Source of the DNA: Dryomyza anilis
Lineage: Eukaryota; Arthropoda; Insecta; Diptera; Dryomyzidae
Direction: 5' to 3'
Length of the DNA stretch: 64,000 bases
NCBI GenBank assembly: GCA_951804985.1
Contig: OX638132.1
Span: 22,201,989-22,265,988 of the forward strand
Numbering within the stretch: position 1 is the first letter of the stretch; every line of letters starts with the position of its first letter. Both the position numbers and the translations under genes were made by a program. The notes beneath the pieces are model-generated. The model made no database searches, had not been told where the DNA came from, and saw only the letters and a program-made list of their open reading frames with translations. Positions 54,525 to 64,000 of this stretch are shown here, piece after piece.

Positions 54525-55605
54525 ACTAGCTGGACCCGTGCACGACTCGTGCCAAGATTTTGTGAATTCATAGATATAAAGCGATGGAAGTTTTTATTGG
54601 TTTTATAAATGTAGTAACCAAATAATAATTCTCCGCCAAAACAACTTTTCTCAAAGACAATTCAGACAGTAGAATATTTCGCAGCAGAATTCTCCCCAGT
54701 AAAAATCTTCGCCGTAAAATTCTTCCCCATAGACCGCTTTATCGTAGGATTCTTCCCGGTAGAATTCTTCCCCGTAGAGTTTTTCCCAGTAGAAGTTTTA
54801 GTGTAGTTAGTTTTAATGTGGTGAGTTTTAGAGTGTTGAATTTTTAGTGTGGTGAGTTTTGGTGTGGTGAGTTTTAGTGTGGTGAGTTTTAGTGTGGTGA
54901 ATATTTAGTGTAGTGAGTTTGAGTGTGGTGAGTTTTATTGTGGTGAGTTTTAGTGCGGTGAGTTTTAGTGTGGTGAGTTTTAGTGTGGTGAGTTTCGGTG
55001 TGGTGAGTTTTTAGTATGGTGATTTTTAGTGTGTTGAATTTTTAGTGTGGTGAGTTTGTAGTATGGTGAGTTTTAGTGTGTTAAATTTTTAGTGTGGTGA
55101 GTTTTAGTGTGGTGAGCTTTATTGTGTTGAGTTTTAGTGTGGCAAATTTTGGTGTGGTGAGTTTAAGTGTAGTGAGTTTTGGTGTGGTGAGTTTTAGTAT
55201 GGTGAATGTTTAGTGTGGTGAGTTTTAGCGTGGTGAGTTTTATTGTGGTGAGTTTTAGTGTGGTGAGTTTTAGTGTGGTGAGTTTTAGTGTGGTGAGTTT
55301 TAGTGTGGTGAGTTTTAGTGTGGTGAGTTTTAGTGTGGTGAATTTTAGGTTTTTGTTTCATCTTTTTAGATTGTGTATGTGCTGAGTTATGTCGTTTTGA
55401 AAGTTTAGGTTGTATGGGAGGTGCCACGCCCCTTTGTCCTATCCCGCCCATATATAGCCTATGACACCCTCCGGGCTCCATAGTATCCTGGTGCAAAATT
55501 TCAGTTAAATCGGTTCAGCGGTTTAGACGTGATGCTGGAACAAACAGACAGACAGACAGACAGACCGACTGACAGACGGACCAAGAGTTTTATATATATA
55601 GATGA
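54525..55605 (+). mobile_element. RTE-like non-autonomous element with internal 15-bp minisatellite
   Basis: Begins ctagctggacccgtgcacga, a form typical of the 5' side of RTE-dependent repeats, and ends with caaatttcagttaaatc-like sequence, CAGCGGTTTAGACGTGATGC, a cagacagacagacagaccga tail and tatatatatagatg. The interior has an ~18-bp minisatellite (ttcttccccgtagaat-type) at 54650-54790, then about 35 copies of a 15-bp unit AGTTTTAGTGTGGTG at about 54790-55350, the last ten nearly perfect. The Lys-Thr-His-His frame on the minus strand is a by-product of the 15-bp period. The tail module is that of 7772 and 8571. Confidence 0.75.
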
Positions 55606-56399
55606 AAACTATTTCAATATCAACACGATATCTATAACGACAAAAAATAAATATATCTTTCTAGATAGGTTCGTTTTTATCCAGAACCCTTTCGTTTTCG
55701 TATCATTATGAATTATCGAAAACGACAATCGATAAACGATATCGTTTTGATATCGATCAGCTGAGAATTTGAATTTATATTTTAATATTTTGAAAGAATT
55801 TGTATTACAAAAACACAAACATAAATTTTTTATAAAAATTTATTTTTTAGACAAATGTTTGATTTAATTTTGCATATATGCCTAAAATTGTAAATGTTGG
55901 TTTGTTTAAACATTTTTTTGTTTGTTTAAAATTTAAATTTCCGATTTGTGTTCAAAATTTTAGCCAAAATTTTAAACTTTCAGTTAAATTTTTGAAATTA
56001 TAAATCATACATAGCTCTAATACGACTAAAAAACATAATTGTTTTTATTTAAATTATTCTTAAATTGTATTCAATATATACTCAATTTGTGAATTGAAAT
56101 ATTAGTGAAATTTAATTATTCATTTTCTTTGCATTGACACATAACTCCTTCAACACTTTGCACAGATCAATTATATTGGTTGTGTTGTAAATATTTATTA
56201 CACTTATTGATTATAATTTAATTTTGTAATCATATTTAGTAAACAATTATGCATAAACATTAGAGTAAATTTAATTTTACCAAATGTTTGCTGAAGAAAC
56301 ACAATCGAGTTAAGATAATGCGTCAAACGACAGACACCCAACCACATGTACAATTCAAAATAATTGCAACAGAGTAATGCCTTCTCATACACTCAGAAG
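55606..56399. other. Non-coding stretch
   Basis: 55690-55760 is rich in atcgataaacgatatcg words, similar to 61440-61620. The rest is AT-rich without recognised features. Confidence 0.35.
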
Positions 56400-57470
56400 C
56401 AAAATGTCCCATTAAGTACTTAATGGTACTACCATTGATTTTATCGTTCATGTATTCTATCGTTTTTTTTTAACATTAATTCTAAAGTTTTCTAAGAAAT
56501 TTGATAGTTTTTGAAAAAATTCAGTACCATTACCTTAATAATTTGAATATTATTAAATCGTCGTTGTAGAGCGAAAAGTCACCAAATACATTTTATGAGA
56601 CACTTTCAAGTTTGTTGAATTAATATTATAAAAAGTAATTGATGCATTTTTAAAGTTGAAATATCAATGAATAGGTTTATCATTAGGTATATTAGGATAG
56701 GTTATCATTAGGATAGGTCTTATCATTTGGTAAAAAAATTGAGATCATCGATTACAAATTGACAGATATATAAAGATTTTTGTAAATAACTATTTGGTAT
56801 GTGAAAATTCATTTGGTGACTTTTCCTTCTAAAACGACGAAATATAATGGTATAAATACTTTTGTGTTAATGTTTTTTCTCCTATAATAATAAACGTTTC
56901 ACTATGTAGCATATAAAAATTTAAACACGAATATAAACATGTTCGTTTTGTGTAATGTTCTCGGAGTTTAAAATGGTCGCATGCACTTTGTTTGGTGAAT
57001 ATCCAAAAGACTCAATTTATTTAATGTAAATTTTCCTATTTTTTAAAAGAAAAAAATAATACATCAAACCCCTCTTATGGCAACTGACTCAAGAATCATT
57101 ACTGATATGCTATATTATTGCAAACTGTAACAAACATGAAATGTGTATGAAATTTTGTAACGAGGTGTACCAAATATGTCAAGTTCTAAATGTCAAGTTC
57201 TATTTTGATAATTTAATAAAACTAATATTCTATTCATTTTAATTTATGTTCAGAAAAATAAACTTTAATTCAACACGATATACGTTTCAATAAATATATA
57301 TGGGTCTTACTATTATATTTAACAGGACACATTATACAATTAATGGTACAAACAAACTATTTTATTAATTGTTTGAATATTATTGTACTAATAGTATACA
57401 TCCTATTGATCAATTTTAATAATTGTTTTACTATTGAAATACCATTAATTTACCAGTTTTTTTCTGGGTG
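56400..57470. mobile_element. Tc1/mariner-type non-autonomous element, second copy, with nested MITE
   Basis: TA-flanked with ends CACTCAGAAGCAAAATGTCC and, on the opposite strand, CACCCAGAAAAAAACTGGTA. The interior aligns with 18129-18994 (ctcctataataataaacgt, catgttcgttttgtg, atggcaactgactcaagaat, acatcctattgatcaatttt) and is interrupted by the MITE at 56558-56840. The copies differ by many small changes, so both are old. Confidence 0.8.
56558..56840. mobile_element. 283-bp MITE with TCGTCGTT ends, copy 2
   Basis: Left end TCGTCGTTGTAGAGCGAAAA; right end on the opposite strand TCGTCGTTTTAGAAGGAAAA; both followed inward by gtcaccaaat. The interior matches copy 1 at 15289 but has an extra attaggataggt duplication near 56690-56720. 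Confidence 0.85.
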
Positions 57471-58448
57471 TAAATGTAGAGAGAAAGAGTGAGGAGAATA
57501 GAGTGCCAGCGCTGCCATATGCATGAAATTCAAGCAGCCACCCACACGAATGCATTGCATGCAACACACTGAACCGAGTTGATTTATGGATGGATTTTTA
57601 TTGTCAACTTTCGATGCCTGTATTGGGCGCCCAGAGAGCGCCACATAAAGCATTAGTGGAGACAGATCACACAGAAGAGGAGCAGACAGACAAACAGTAA
57701 GATAGACAGACAGAGAGCTGCCACTTAGTTGGCAGGATTAATATGCAGTGCAGACTTCAATCTCAGCTGTCAAAGCGAATATTTTAGCACAGTTGCAATG
57801 TGGCCATAGTTAAACCATAGACGAACACACAAAAGGAGGAAAGGTAGCTGATGTCAAGGAAGAACTATAATAACTGACGAGTAAGTGAAGAGTGAAAAGT
57901 GAATTTCCAATAATACTAATATCTTCAAAACAAAACCAAAGCAAAAAAAAGCGAAAATTTATCAAAAAAAAAAACATATATTGGAAAACTTGACTTCATA
58001 TGCTGTGCACAGTACAGACGCACATAAACTACATACAACATATGTGCACATGAGCCACACTCAAAGGATATCCGACGCGACATGAACAAAAAAAAAAATA
58101 ACAAATTCAAAAAGTATTCTGCAAAACGTATAAAAACTTTGACAGAATCTAGAATACCAAACAAAAAAAATCAATAACCTAACGAAGGCTAGGAAGTTTT
58201 TTAGGCGCACCAAAGCAATGTCAAGAATTATGACACGCAGTGCAGCCAAGTTGCAAAAACGTATTGAAATACTTTTGAAACTTGAAAGTGCGAACTTTTT
58301 TTTATAACAGACAGCAGTTCAACAAAAGGACGCAACTCGTAAAAAAATTAATGTCAATTTCAAAGTTGAGCGGCTTTGCCTAATGTGTTTGACAGAAAAA
58401 TCAAACAGCTGATAACTGTCACAATGCTTTGGTGGGTATGTACAATGG
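57471..58448. other. Less AT-rich, apparently single-copy DNA
   Basis: 57480-57860 has gcgccacataaagc, ccagcgctgccatatgcatg and ggcaggattaatatgc, plus a gacagac run at 57690-57715. No open frame is convincing. It is the best single-copy island in the right third and may be regulatory or part of another gene's non-coding exon. Confidence 0.4.
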
Positions 58449-58765
58449 TTTTTTTTTTAGAAATTAAAAACACTTCATGCAATACATAGTATTGATCGTA
58501 GACAATTATTATAGGTTAGAGGGACGAAATGTATGTTTGTTTTAAATTTGCCAATATCATAAATGTCAAAAAAAACAGACGGAGGGAGATTTTTCGATTT
58601 ATAATTTTCACAAATCCATGTTTTAGTATATTTAGTTTGAGAGACGTTATTTCGATTCAATTTGGAAATTGTTGATTTGGGTACCAAGCCGCGAATTTTG
58701 AGGTCCCGGCATACATTGGAAGTTTTCTCATATATTGGAACATATTTATGGGTTGACCTTTTCAT
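58449..58765 (-). mobile_element. 5'-truncated LINE (jockey/CR1-like), 3' end, decayed
   Basis: On the minus strand it ends in a poly-A (T run at 58449-58458). The frame keeps LPPSVFFDIYDIGKFKTNIH, which corresponds to LPASVFPDIFDIGKFKTNIH in the LINE at 60791. The 3' untranslated part also matches (atgcaata-atagtattgatcgta versus atgcaatgcacagtgttgatcgta). The upstream coding part is too degraded to follow. Confidence 0.75.
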
Positions 58766-58814
58766 TCAAATGCTGTATAAGATTGTTAATACAAAAACAT
58801 AGTCCGTCTTTTGT

Positions 58815-59030
58815 CCATACACCCTGAAAAAAATTCCCTTAAATCCCATTAAAATTGGTCAATAAGACAACTATTGATTTTATAGTATACAAAAAATAAA
58901 TCTTTTCATATAAACTCAATGGCAAGGTCATGTTTTTTCTAGTATTTAATGGTATTTTCCGATTACAATAATATTTTATCACATTGACTATTTTTAATAA
59001 TAAAAAAAACTATTATTTTGGTGTAGAAAA
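58815..59030. mobile_element. CACCCAGAAAAAAA MITE, third short copy
   Basis: Begins atacaccctgaaaaaaattc and continues ccattaaaattggtcaataa, ctattgattttatagtatac, aaataaatcttttcatataa, tagtatttaatggtattttc and attgactatttttaat, matching 29759-29956. The right TIR is eroded. Confidence 0.7.
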
Positions 59031-60418
59031 AACCGTCTTGAGTAATATAACTGTATTTGATGACTTCGTCCTTTGATTCAAATCAATTGGTAATATTTGG
59101 TTAAAATACGAGTTGTATATTAAATTATACATGAATTACTATAGTTTAATAATACGTAATTGTCAGAAACAGCATAACAACTATCTGCGGCATTCGACAT
59201 TTGTTTATCATTTCAAAATTCAATTATAAGTTCTAATTACTTAATTAAAAGTTTGCAATCATATTGCAATTCCAACAAATCGAATAACATTTTTTTTTGT
59301 TGCATGAGTTTAATTGAATTTTTCATCACGTAATATTTTTATTTTTAAATTTATTATTTATGCCATTGGCGGCGTAAACTTCAATACGTTGGCAGCTCTA
59401 CTAACATCATTATCGCACATGCTAACTGGATGGATGCTTTTATTTATTTAATTATTTTTTTTTATTGCATTTTTGCGTTATTTGCCTAACTTTTTTTTAT
59501 TTACTTTTGCGAACAGTTTCCTCGCCTCGTCTGGCTCTTTATTGAATAAACAGGGAAAAACTTATTAGCAAAATTCACCAATATGTTGCTGCCAGCGGCT
59601 GTGTGTTTGGAGTACAGTGGCGGATTTGCGTGTGATAGATGTGCGGGTTCAGGAGGTTGAATTTATCAATTGAATTCACATTAATTACTAATAACGTTTA
59701 TTTAATACGTGGTAAGTATTTGTTTAAATTTCAAGATATTGTCTTGACGTGCTCAAGGTGCAATCGGTACAAATTGGGTGTTTTGTACCAACCAAATAAA
59801 ACAACAAACAATTGGGAAAATGTATTAAGTGGAAGATCGTACAGCTGTTTTTTATTATTATTATTTTTATATTTCAGAGACAGTCCAACACATTCATCTG
59901 AGATCTTTTTCTGCAGATTCTACATTTCAAGTAGCATTAGTTTTCCTTTTTCCATGAACACAATAAGAATTATCTGCATTGAAGAGAGAATCAAAGAATG
60001 CAAAAACTGCATCCACTCCAGATTTTGCTCAAGATGTTGTTGCGTGCTACGAATTGATAGACTGCTGAGGTTACACAGAATCAAATAGGTGCCTTTTATA
60101 TAAAAATGTGATTTTTATTATTTTAAAAAATATAAAAATAACTATTAAAATTTAAAATAAAAAATCTTTTTATTTTTTCAAAATATAAAAATAAGAAAGT
60201 CTGAAAATTTTTAAAATAGGCTATTATCAAAATAAAAATTCGAATTGAGAAAAAAATGTATTTTCCCAATAAACAACGTTTCGATTGTATACAATTTCGA
60301 TAACGTTTCGAATTAGTAATGAAATCGTTATATTTCTATAGTATGATTATTGAACTATTTGTCAAAAAAAGCTGTTCAATGAAATAATTTAATAAATTTA
60401 AAAACTGAAAGCCAGAGC
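59031..60418. other. Non-coding stretch
   Basis: 59370-59640 is less AT-rich (gccattggcggcgtaaactt, ctgccagcggctgtgtg). A 149-codon open frame at 59639-60088 has no motif or codon pattern that I trust. 60120-60300 is A/T-rich. Confidence 0.35.
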
Positions 60419-60759
60419 CAGTTTTTCAGTGCTAGTAGAACTTTGTTTGTGGTTTAAACTTCGTTTGAAATCAGAATCAATTTTTTTAGTGATTATACTA
60501 TCACCGGCCTCAGCAGTCCAGAGGTAGCGCGCTGGACTTGCATTCTGAACGTCTCGGGTTCGATTCCCGGCTTGGGCATGGGCGCTCGTAGTGATATTAA
60601 CCACAAAATTGTAGGGAATAGATTTCACAGTACAGTGCTGTGGATCTTAGTAGATATTAAAAAAAAAAAAATCACTGAAAAACTGCTAACAAAATTAAAC
60701 GTCGTTTAATTTAAAGAGAAGATTAATTAAACGGAGTTTAAACTAGCACTGAAAAACTG
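60419..60759. mobile_element. MITE with CAGTTTTTCAGTG ends, copy 2, carrying a SINE
   Basis: The left end CAGTTTTTCAGTGCTAGTAG and the right end (opposite strand CAGTTTTTCAGTGCTAGTTT) match copy 1 at 16182. ggtttaaacttcgtttgaaa on the left is mirrored by gtttaaactccgtttaatta on the right. The tRNA-like SINE at 60505-60671 lies in the middle. Confidence 0.75.
60505..60671 (+). mobile_element. Short tRNA-Ala-like SINE with poly-A tail
   Basis: 60507-60578 folds roughly as a 72-nt tRNA: acceptor GCCTCAG with CTTGGGC (one mismatch), D arm gtccagaggtagcgc, anticodon loop CTTGCAT (TGC) in a damaged stem, T arm CGGGTTCGATTCCCG intact. The B box GGTTCGATTCC is perfect. After CTTGGGCA the sequence does not end in a terminator but continues about 80 bp (gggcgctcgtagtgat, acagtgctgtggatcttagt) to a run of 13 A at 60659-60671. 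ATCAC flanks both ends as a possible target duplication. A retroposed element is more likely than a tRNA gene. Confidence 0.7.
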
Positions 60760-60787
60760 GCCCTTAGAAACTTTTAAAATTTAATAA

Positions 60788-60790
<3 letters not shown>

Positions 60791-60824
<34 letters not shown>

Positions 60825-61349
60825 TAACCAACGCTCAGGGGATGCCCCCTATTCATGCAATGCACAGTGTTGATCGTAAGATGGGATGATAGGTTAAATG
60901 GAGGGTGGAGAGATGGAGTAGTGTCGGTGAATGTTTGTTTTGAACTTGCCAATATCAAAAATGTCGGGAAAAACAGACGCAGGGAGATTGTTCCACAAAC
61001 GTATCGTGCGACTGAAGAACGAATTCTCTCGGTAATGCGTGGTTCTATTGAGAGCCGAGTGAACTACGAAGGGGTGGGCTTGGTTCGATGCCCGAGTAGA
61101 ACGAGAGGACACACGACCTGGTGGAATCAGGCCATGTATTTCCCTCGAACACTTACCATTGTAATACCTATAGAACTGGCTTACACACCCTACGGTCCTT
61201 CGGTGCTCAAGAGAACCAATAGAGGATGAAATATTTTCATCCCCTATTAAATATATTGCACGCTGTTGGATTCGATCCAGGAACTCCAAAGAAGATTTTG
61301 AAGCCCCTGCCCATATGTGCTGGATCAATAAACTAATTTTTAATCCCAA
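60791..61349 (-). mobile_element. 5'-truncated LINE (jockey/CR1-like) with C-terminal ORF2 fragment
   Basis: On the minus strand an open frame (61349-60894) gives the C-terminal part of a non-LTR retrotransposon ORF2, after the reverse transcriptase core: FLDRIQQRAIYLIGDENI, SLEHRRTVGCVSQFYRYYNG, CSREIHGLIPPGR, STRASNQAHPFVV, ENSFFSRTIRLWNNLPASVF and DIGKFKTNIHRHYS before the stop. About 100 bp of 3' untranslated sequence and a 28-bp poly-A (60791-60818 as T) follow. The uninterrupted frame and long poly-A suggest a fairly recent insertion; 5' truncation near 61349 is typical of LINEs. A decayed relative is at 58449. Clade (jockey or CR1) is from memory of this C-terminal pattern. Confidence 0.85.
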
Positions 61350-61649
61350 AATAGGTAAACAATTTTAATGTTGTGGATGATATAGAATGCTTGGTGCACT
61401 GCCCCATGAAAGATAATTTCAAGGCAAATTAATTTAAATATTATCGAAATTAAATAAACTTTTCGAATTCGAATCGATATCGAAATCGAAATTGAATAAC
61501 TTTTCGAATTCGTTTTGAGAACGCTATCATTCTCGAATCGTTAACGATAGTCGAAAACTATATTAATGTTCGTTCATACGATATCGTTTCGAATTCGTTT
61601 CGATATCGTTTGGTATGCAGGGTTTATATAGTTAATTGCTACACTTTTT
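61350..61649. other. TCGAAT/ATCGATA-rich non-coding stretch
   Basis: 61430-61620 is a degenerate tandem of ttcgaattcgaatcgatatcgaa-like words (each under 20 matched bases), similar to 55690-55760 and 60285-60325. Simple repeat relic; the element source is unknown. Confidence 0.4.
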
Positions 61650-62080
61650 TCAAGTGTTATTCAGAAATAATTAATTTATAAAAAATCATTTAAAATTTAA
61701 ATAGTCCATTTGAAATTTAAAGCATATCAATTGTAATTCAGACATTCCATTCTAAATCCAGAACACATCAATGTAATAGGACATTTCCTTTAATTTTCAG
61801 AATACATAATATGTATGTTATATGTAATGATCTTCATAACTTTCCATTTAAAATTCAGAAAATATCAATTGAAATTCATAACTTTCCATTTTTGCATAAT
61901 TTCAAAAGATATTTTCTGAATTTCAAATGGAAAGATTTCAATTTAATTTTTTTTTAATTCAAATTTCTGAATAACAATTGATATGTTTTGTGTTTCAAAA
62001 ATTCAAAATGTAATTTCTGAATTACAATAGATTTGTTTTGATTCTCAAGTAGAATTTCTGAATTTTATTTTATATTTTTG
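61650..62080. repeat. Relic of the 41-bp unit with inverted halves, copy 3
   Basis: Plus-orientation units (gtaattcagacattccattc, aaaattcagaaaatatcaat, tgaaattcataactttccat) run to about 61890. Minus-orientation units (attttctgaatttcaaatgg, attcaaatttctgaataaca, attgatatgttttgtg, gtaatttctgaattacaata) follow to 62060. The same arms-in-opposition layout ends the big array at 3575-3640. Confidence 0.65.
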
Positions 62081-62254
62081 GCATTTTATTTATAAATGGT
62101 ATAATGATGCATTTAAATATACCGCCTAATGTGTTAGAAGCGCTCCTGTTCTGGGGTAACATTTTATTCCGCAAAATGGCCGCTGCTTCGAGTTATTGAA
62201 TTTTGTGTGAGTGCGAGTATATGTGAAAAATCAGGGGTCGCAAAAAAATATGTT

Positions 62255-62700
62255 CGCAAGTTTTTGTTTATATCCTTTTAAAAATATTATTATTCTTGAT
62301 CAGCATAACCTCCTGAGTCGATTTAGCCACTCAATGCTAAAATTTGTGAAAATAATGCTTTCCCGCGAACTGTCTTCTGATTCCCAAAAAAATCGAAATT
62401 CGGTATACCTCCTACCCAATGTACATACACACAAAAAAAATCTACGAAAAACCAGTATTCATCATATTAATGATTTCATTTATTGAACTAAAACCGTATT
62501 TTTTCAATGTTTTTCATTTTCAAAATTTTTTATAACATCAATTTTCAAACTAAAATATGTTTCCATTCACTTATTTATATATTTAAAATTCTGATAAGAT
62601 TACTGATTTACCGACTATATCTTTCACAATTCTTACTAACTTCATCACACCAACTATCACAATTTCTCTCCTCCAAATTTTTCATGTGAACAAAAAACGA
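62255..62700 (+). mobile_element. DINE-1/Helentron-like element, decayed copy
   Basis: Carries attattattcttgatcagca, cctcctgagtcgatttagcc, ttcccaaaaaaatcgaaatt, tacctcctacccaatgtac, then taccgactatatctttcaca (half hairpin), attcttactaacttcatcac, accaactatcacaatttctc and aaatttttcatgtgaac. The 5' terminus, core and intact hairpin are lost. Confidence 0.7.
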
Positions 62701-64000
62701 AAGTTTCCTTATAGACGAATTCGAATTTACGGTGAACACCCATTATTCGTTTGTGTTTCAATTTATGACAAAAAATTATCTCGGAAATATTATGCTTTAA
62801 ACACTAAGAACCGTAAAAAAAACAGTCCCTGCTACATTTTTGACAATGTTTGCCTATTTTCGACACATTTTCGTGACATGCATAAATAATTGAGTTTCAT
62901 TCAGTTGATAAAGGTTTCTTTAAATATATATGTAGCACAAAGAATATATACACACACAAAATTATAAAGTTTCTATTCAACACTATCTCAAACAAACATT
63001 AAAGTGTATAAAAACACCATTTGTACGAATTAAATAATACCAGAATTGTACTATTTCTTGCAAACAATTCAAAATTCGCAATTGTTTGTCATACATTAAT
63101 AGTACAAGCAATTAAGTGTTTGTTCCAAATACCACCAATTTATTGAATGTTTCCCCTCAAATATTTGCAGTATTTGTCATAAATATGTGCAGTGTTTGTA
63201 AAAAACATTTGTAGTGTTTCCCATAAATATTTGCAGTATTTCCCTCACATTTTTTTTTAATAGATAGGTTTGTGGAAAACACTGTAATTGCCCCGAAACA
63301 TCTCTTGTATTTATTATTTAGTTTAAACGTTTTGATTACTTACTGGTATTGAATGAATGTTTAGGTGTAATAATTATTACTTATTACTCCTAAACATTCA
63401 TTCAAAGTAGCTCTAAATATAAAGTGTTCCTCAGAAACATTTGAACTATTTTCAAATGTTTGCAATAAGTCATTAATATTTACGACAAGCAATAATTATT
63501 TATGACAGGCTATAGCTTTTTCGCAAAAGTTAATGATAGCAGTATTTACATTAGAAATTTTCTTTTTTTGTACATAAAAAATTGTCATTTCAAAAAGTAA
63601 ACAAAACAGTAAATAAACCAGAACAATAGGACAAAACTACAATGGCATGAAACGGACATAAAATATTTTGCATGTATTTCCGTCGCAAAAGCTTTGGTTT
63701 CATTAATTTCTCTTGGAACCTTTTTCATTTTATTTTTTTATTAGCATCTGCTTTTTCTACGGCAACAGCGCAAACGATTCGCTCGGTCAAATATGCATAA
63801 CAATAATTAGAAAAAAAAATGAAAAAGAGAAAAATATAAGAACATCAGTTGCGTATAATAGGTGTAGTAGGATTTCCGGTTGGTCGGTCTGGTCTGTTGG
63901 ACCTGTGATTGGCAGCGACGTTGGTCGAAGAACAGCTTACGCAAATCCTGGCAAAGTTATGCTGATGACGATTATGATTATGTGAATTGTGATGCGAAAA
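62701..64000. other. Non-coding stretch with a small tandem repeat and a strong hairpin
   Basis: Four ~22-bp units of aaatatttgcagtatttgtc type run at 63159-63247. At 63350-63404 arms TGAATGAATGTTTAGG and CCTAAACATTCATTCA are perfectly complementary, and the stem continues inward to about 24 bp around a short loop. 63690-64000 is mixed in composition; no gene is supported. Confidence 0.45.

Noticed and set aside
55194..55496. Lys-Thr-His-His repeat protein on the minus strand
   Set aside because: The 5-residue period equals the 15-bp minisatellite inside an RTE-like element; no independent coding evidence.
59639..60088. 149-codon open frame as a Cys-rich protein
   Set aside because: No domain, AT-rich context, start inside unremarkable DNA and no splice or family evidence.
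60507..60578. Functional tRNA-Ala(TGC) gene
   Set aside because: The anticodon stem is damaged, there is no T-run terminator, and the sequence continues to a poly-A tail, so a SINE is the better reading.

Overview
This is AT-rich DNA from a higher fly. It contains spliceosomal exons with canonical GT/AG borders and a dense mix of dipteran transposable-element relics: DINE-1/Helentron-like elements, mariner, hAT, Tc1-like, jockey/CR1-like LINEs and gypsy-type solo LTRs. Repeat-swollen introns and the repeat types suggest a muscoid or calyptrate fly (a blow fly or house fly relative) rather than Drosophila itself. The exact taxon cannot be read from the sequence.

Only one protein-coding gene is supported. 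It lies on the minus strand and spans the left half of the window. Three coding exons were found: 31042-30280 (5' UTR plus the first coding part), 26296-26181 and 9942-9705. They join in frame (phase 1, then phase 0) into an N-terminal His/Gln/Asn/Ser-rich tail followed by three membrane segments. From remembered sequence I identify this as the orthologue of Drosophila tincar (tinc), an eight-pass membrane protein. The remaining membrane segments must be encoded beyond position 1, and any earlier non-coding exon lies above 31042. The introns are about 4.0 kb, 16.2 kb and more than 9.7 kb.

The rest is intronic, upstream or intergenic DNA built from repeats. Layout: 1.1-3.65 kb, a large 41-bp tandem array with 1,062-bp higher-order duplication. 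3.9-9.2 kb, a hAT-like element, a truncated SINE, T-rich DNA and Helentron-like pieces. 9.7-9.94 kb, tincar exon. 10.3-13.8 kb, direct repeats, a mariner-derived foldback and DINE-1-like copies. 15.2-23.5 kb, many MITEs, some nested. 24.5-29.6 kb, a TGTAGTA-rich satellite invaded by a hAT element that itself holds a Tc1-like element; tincar exon 2 is here. 30.3-31 kb, first tincar coding exon. 31.8-32.2 kb, a 380-bp CTTT microsatellite. 34.5-46 kb, SINE, foldback elements, and a triple nest (hAT inside a solo LTR inside a MITE). 46-64 kb, SINEs, a clean solo LTR with a 4-bp target duplication, an RTE-like element with a 15-bp minisatellite, and two 5'-truncated LINEs.

Between the repeats are short, less AT-rich stretches without ORFs (for example 20.4-20.9, 25.4-26.1, 42.0-42.6, 45.4-45.9, 51.7-52.2 and 57.5-57.9 kb). 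These are the best candidates for conserved regulatory DNA. No prokaryotic-style genes, CRISPR, rRNA or convincing functional tRNA genes were seen.
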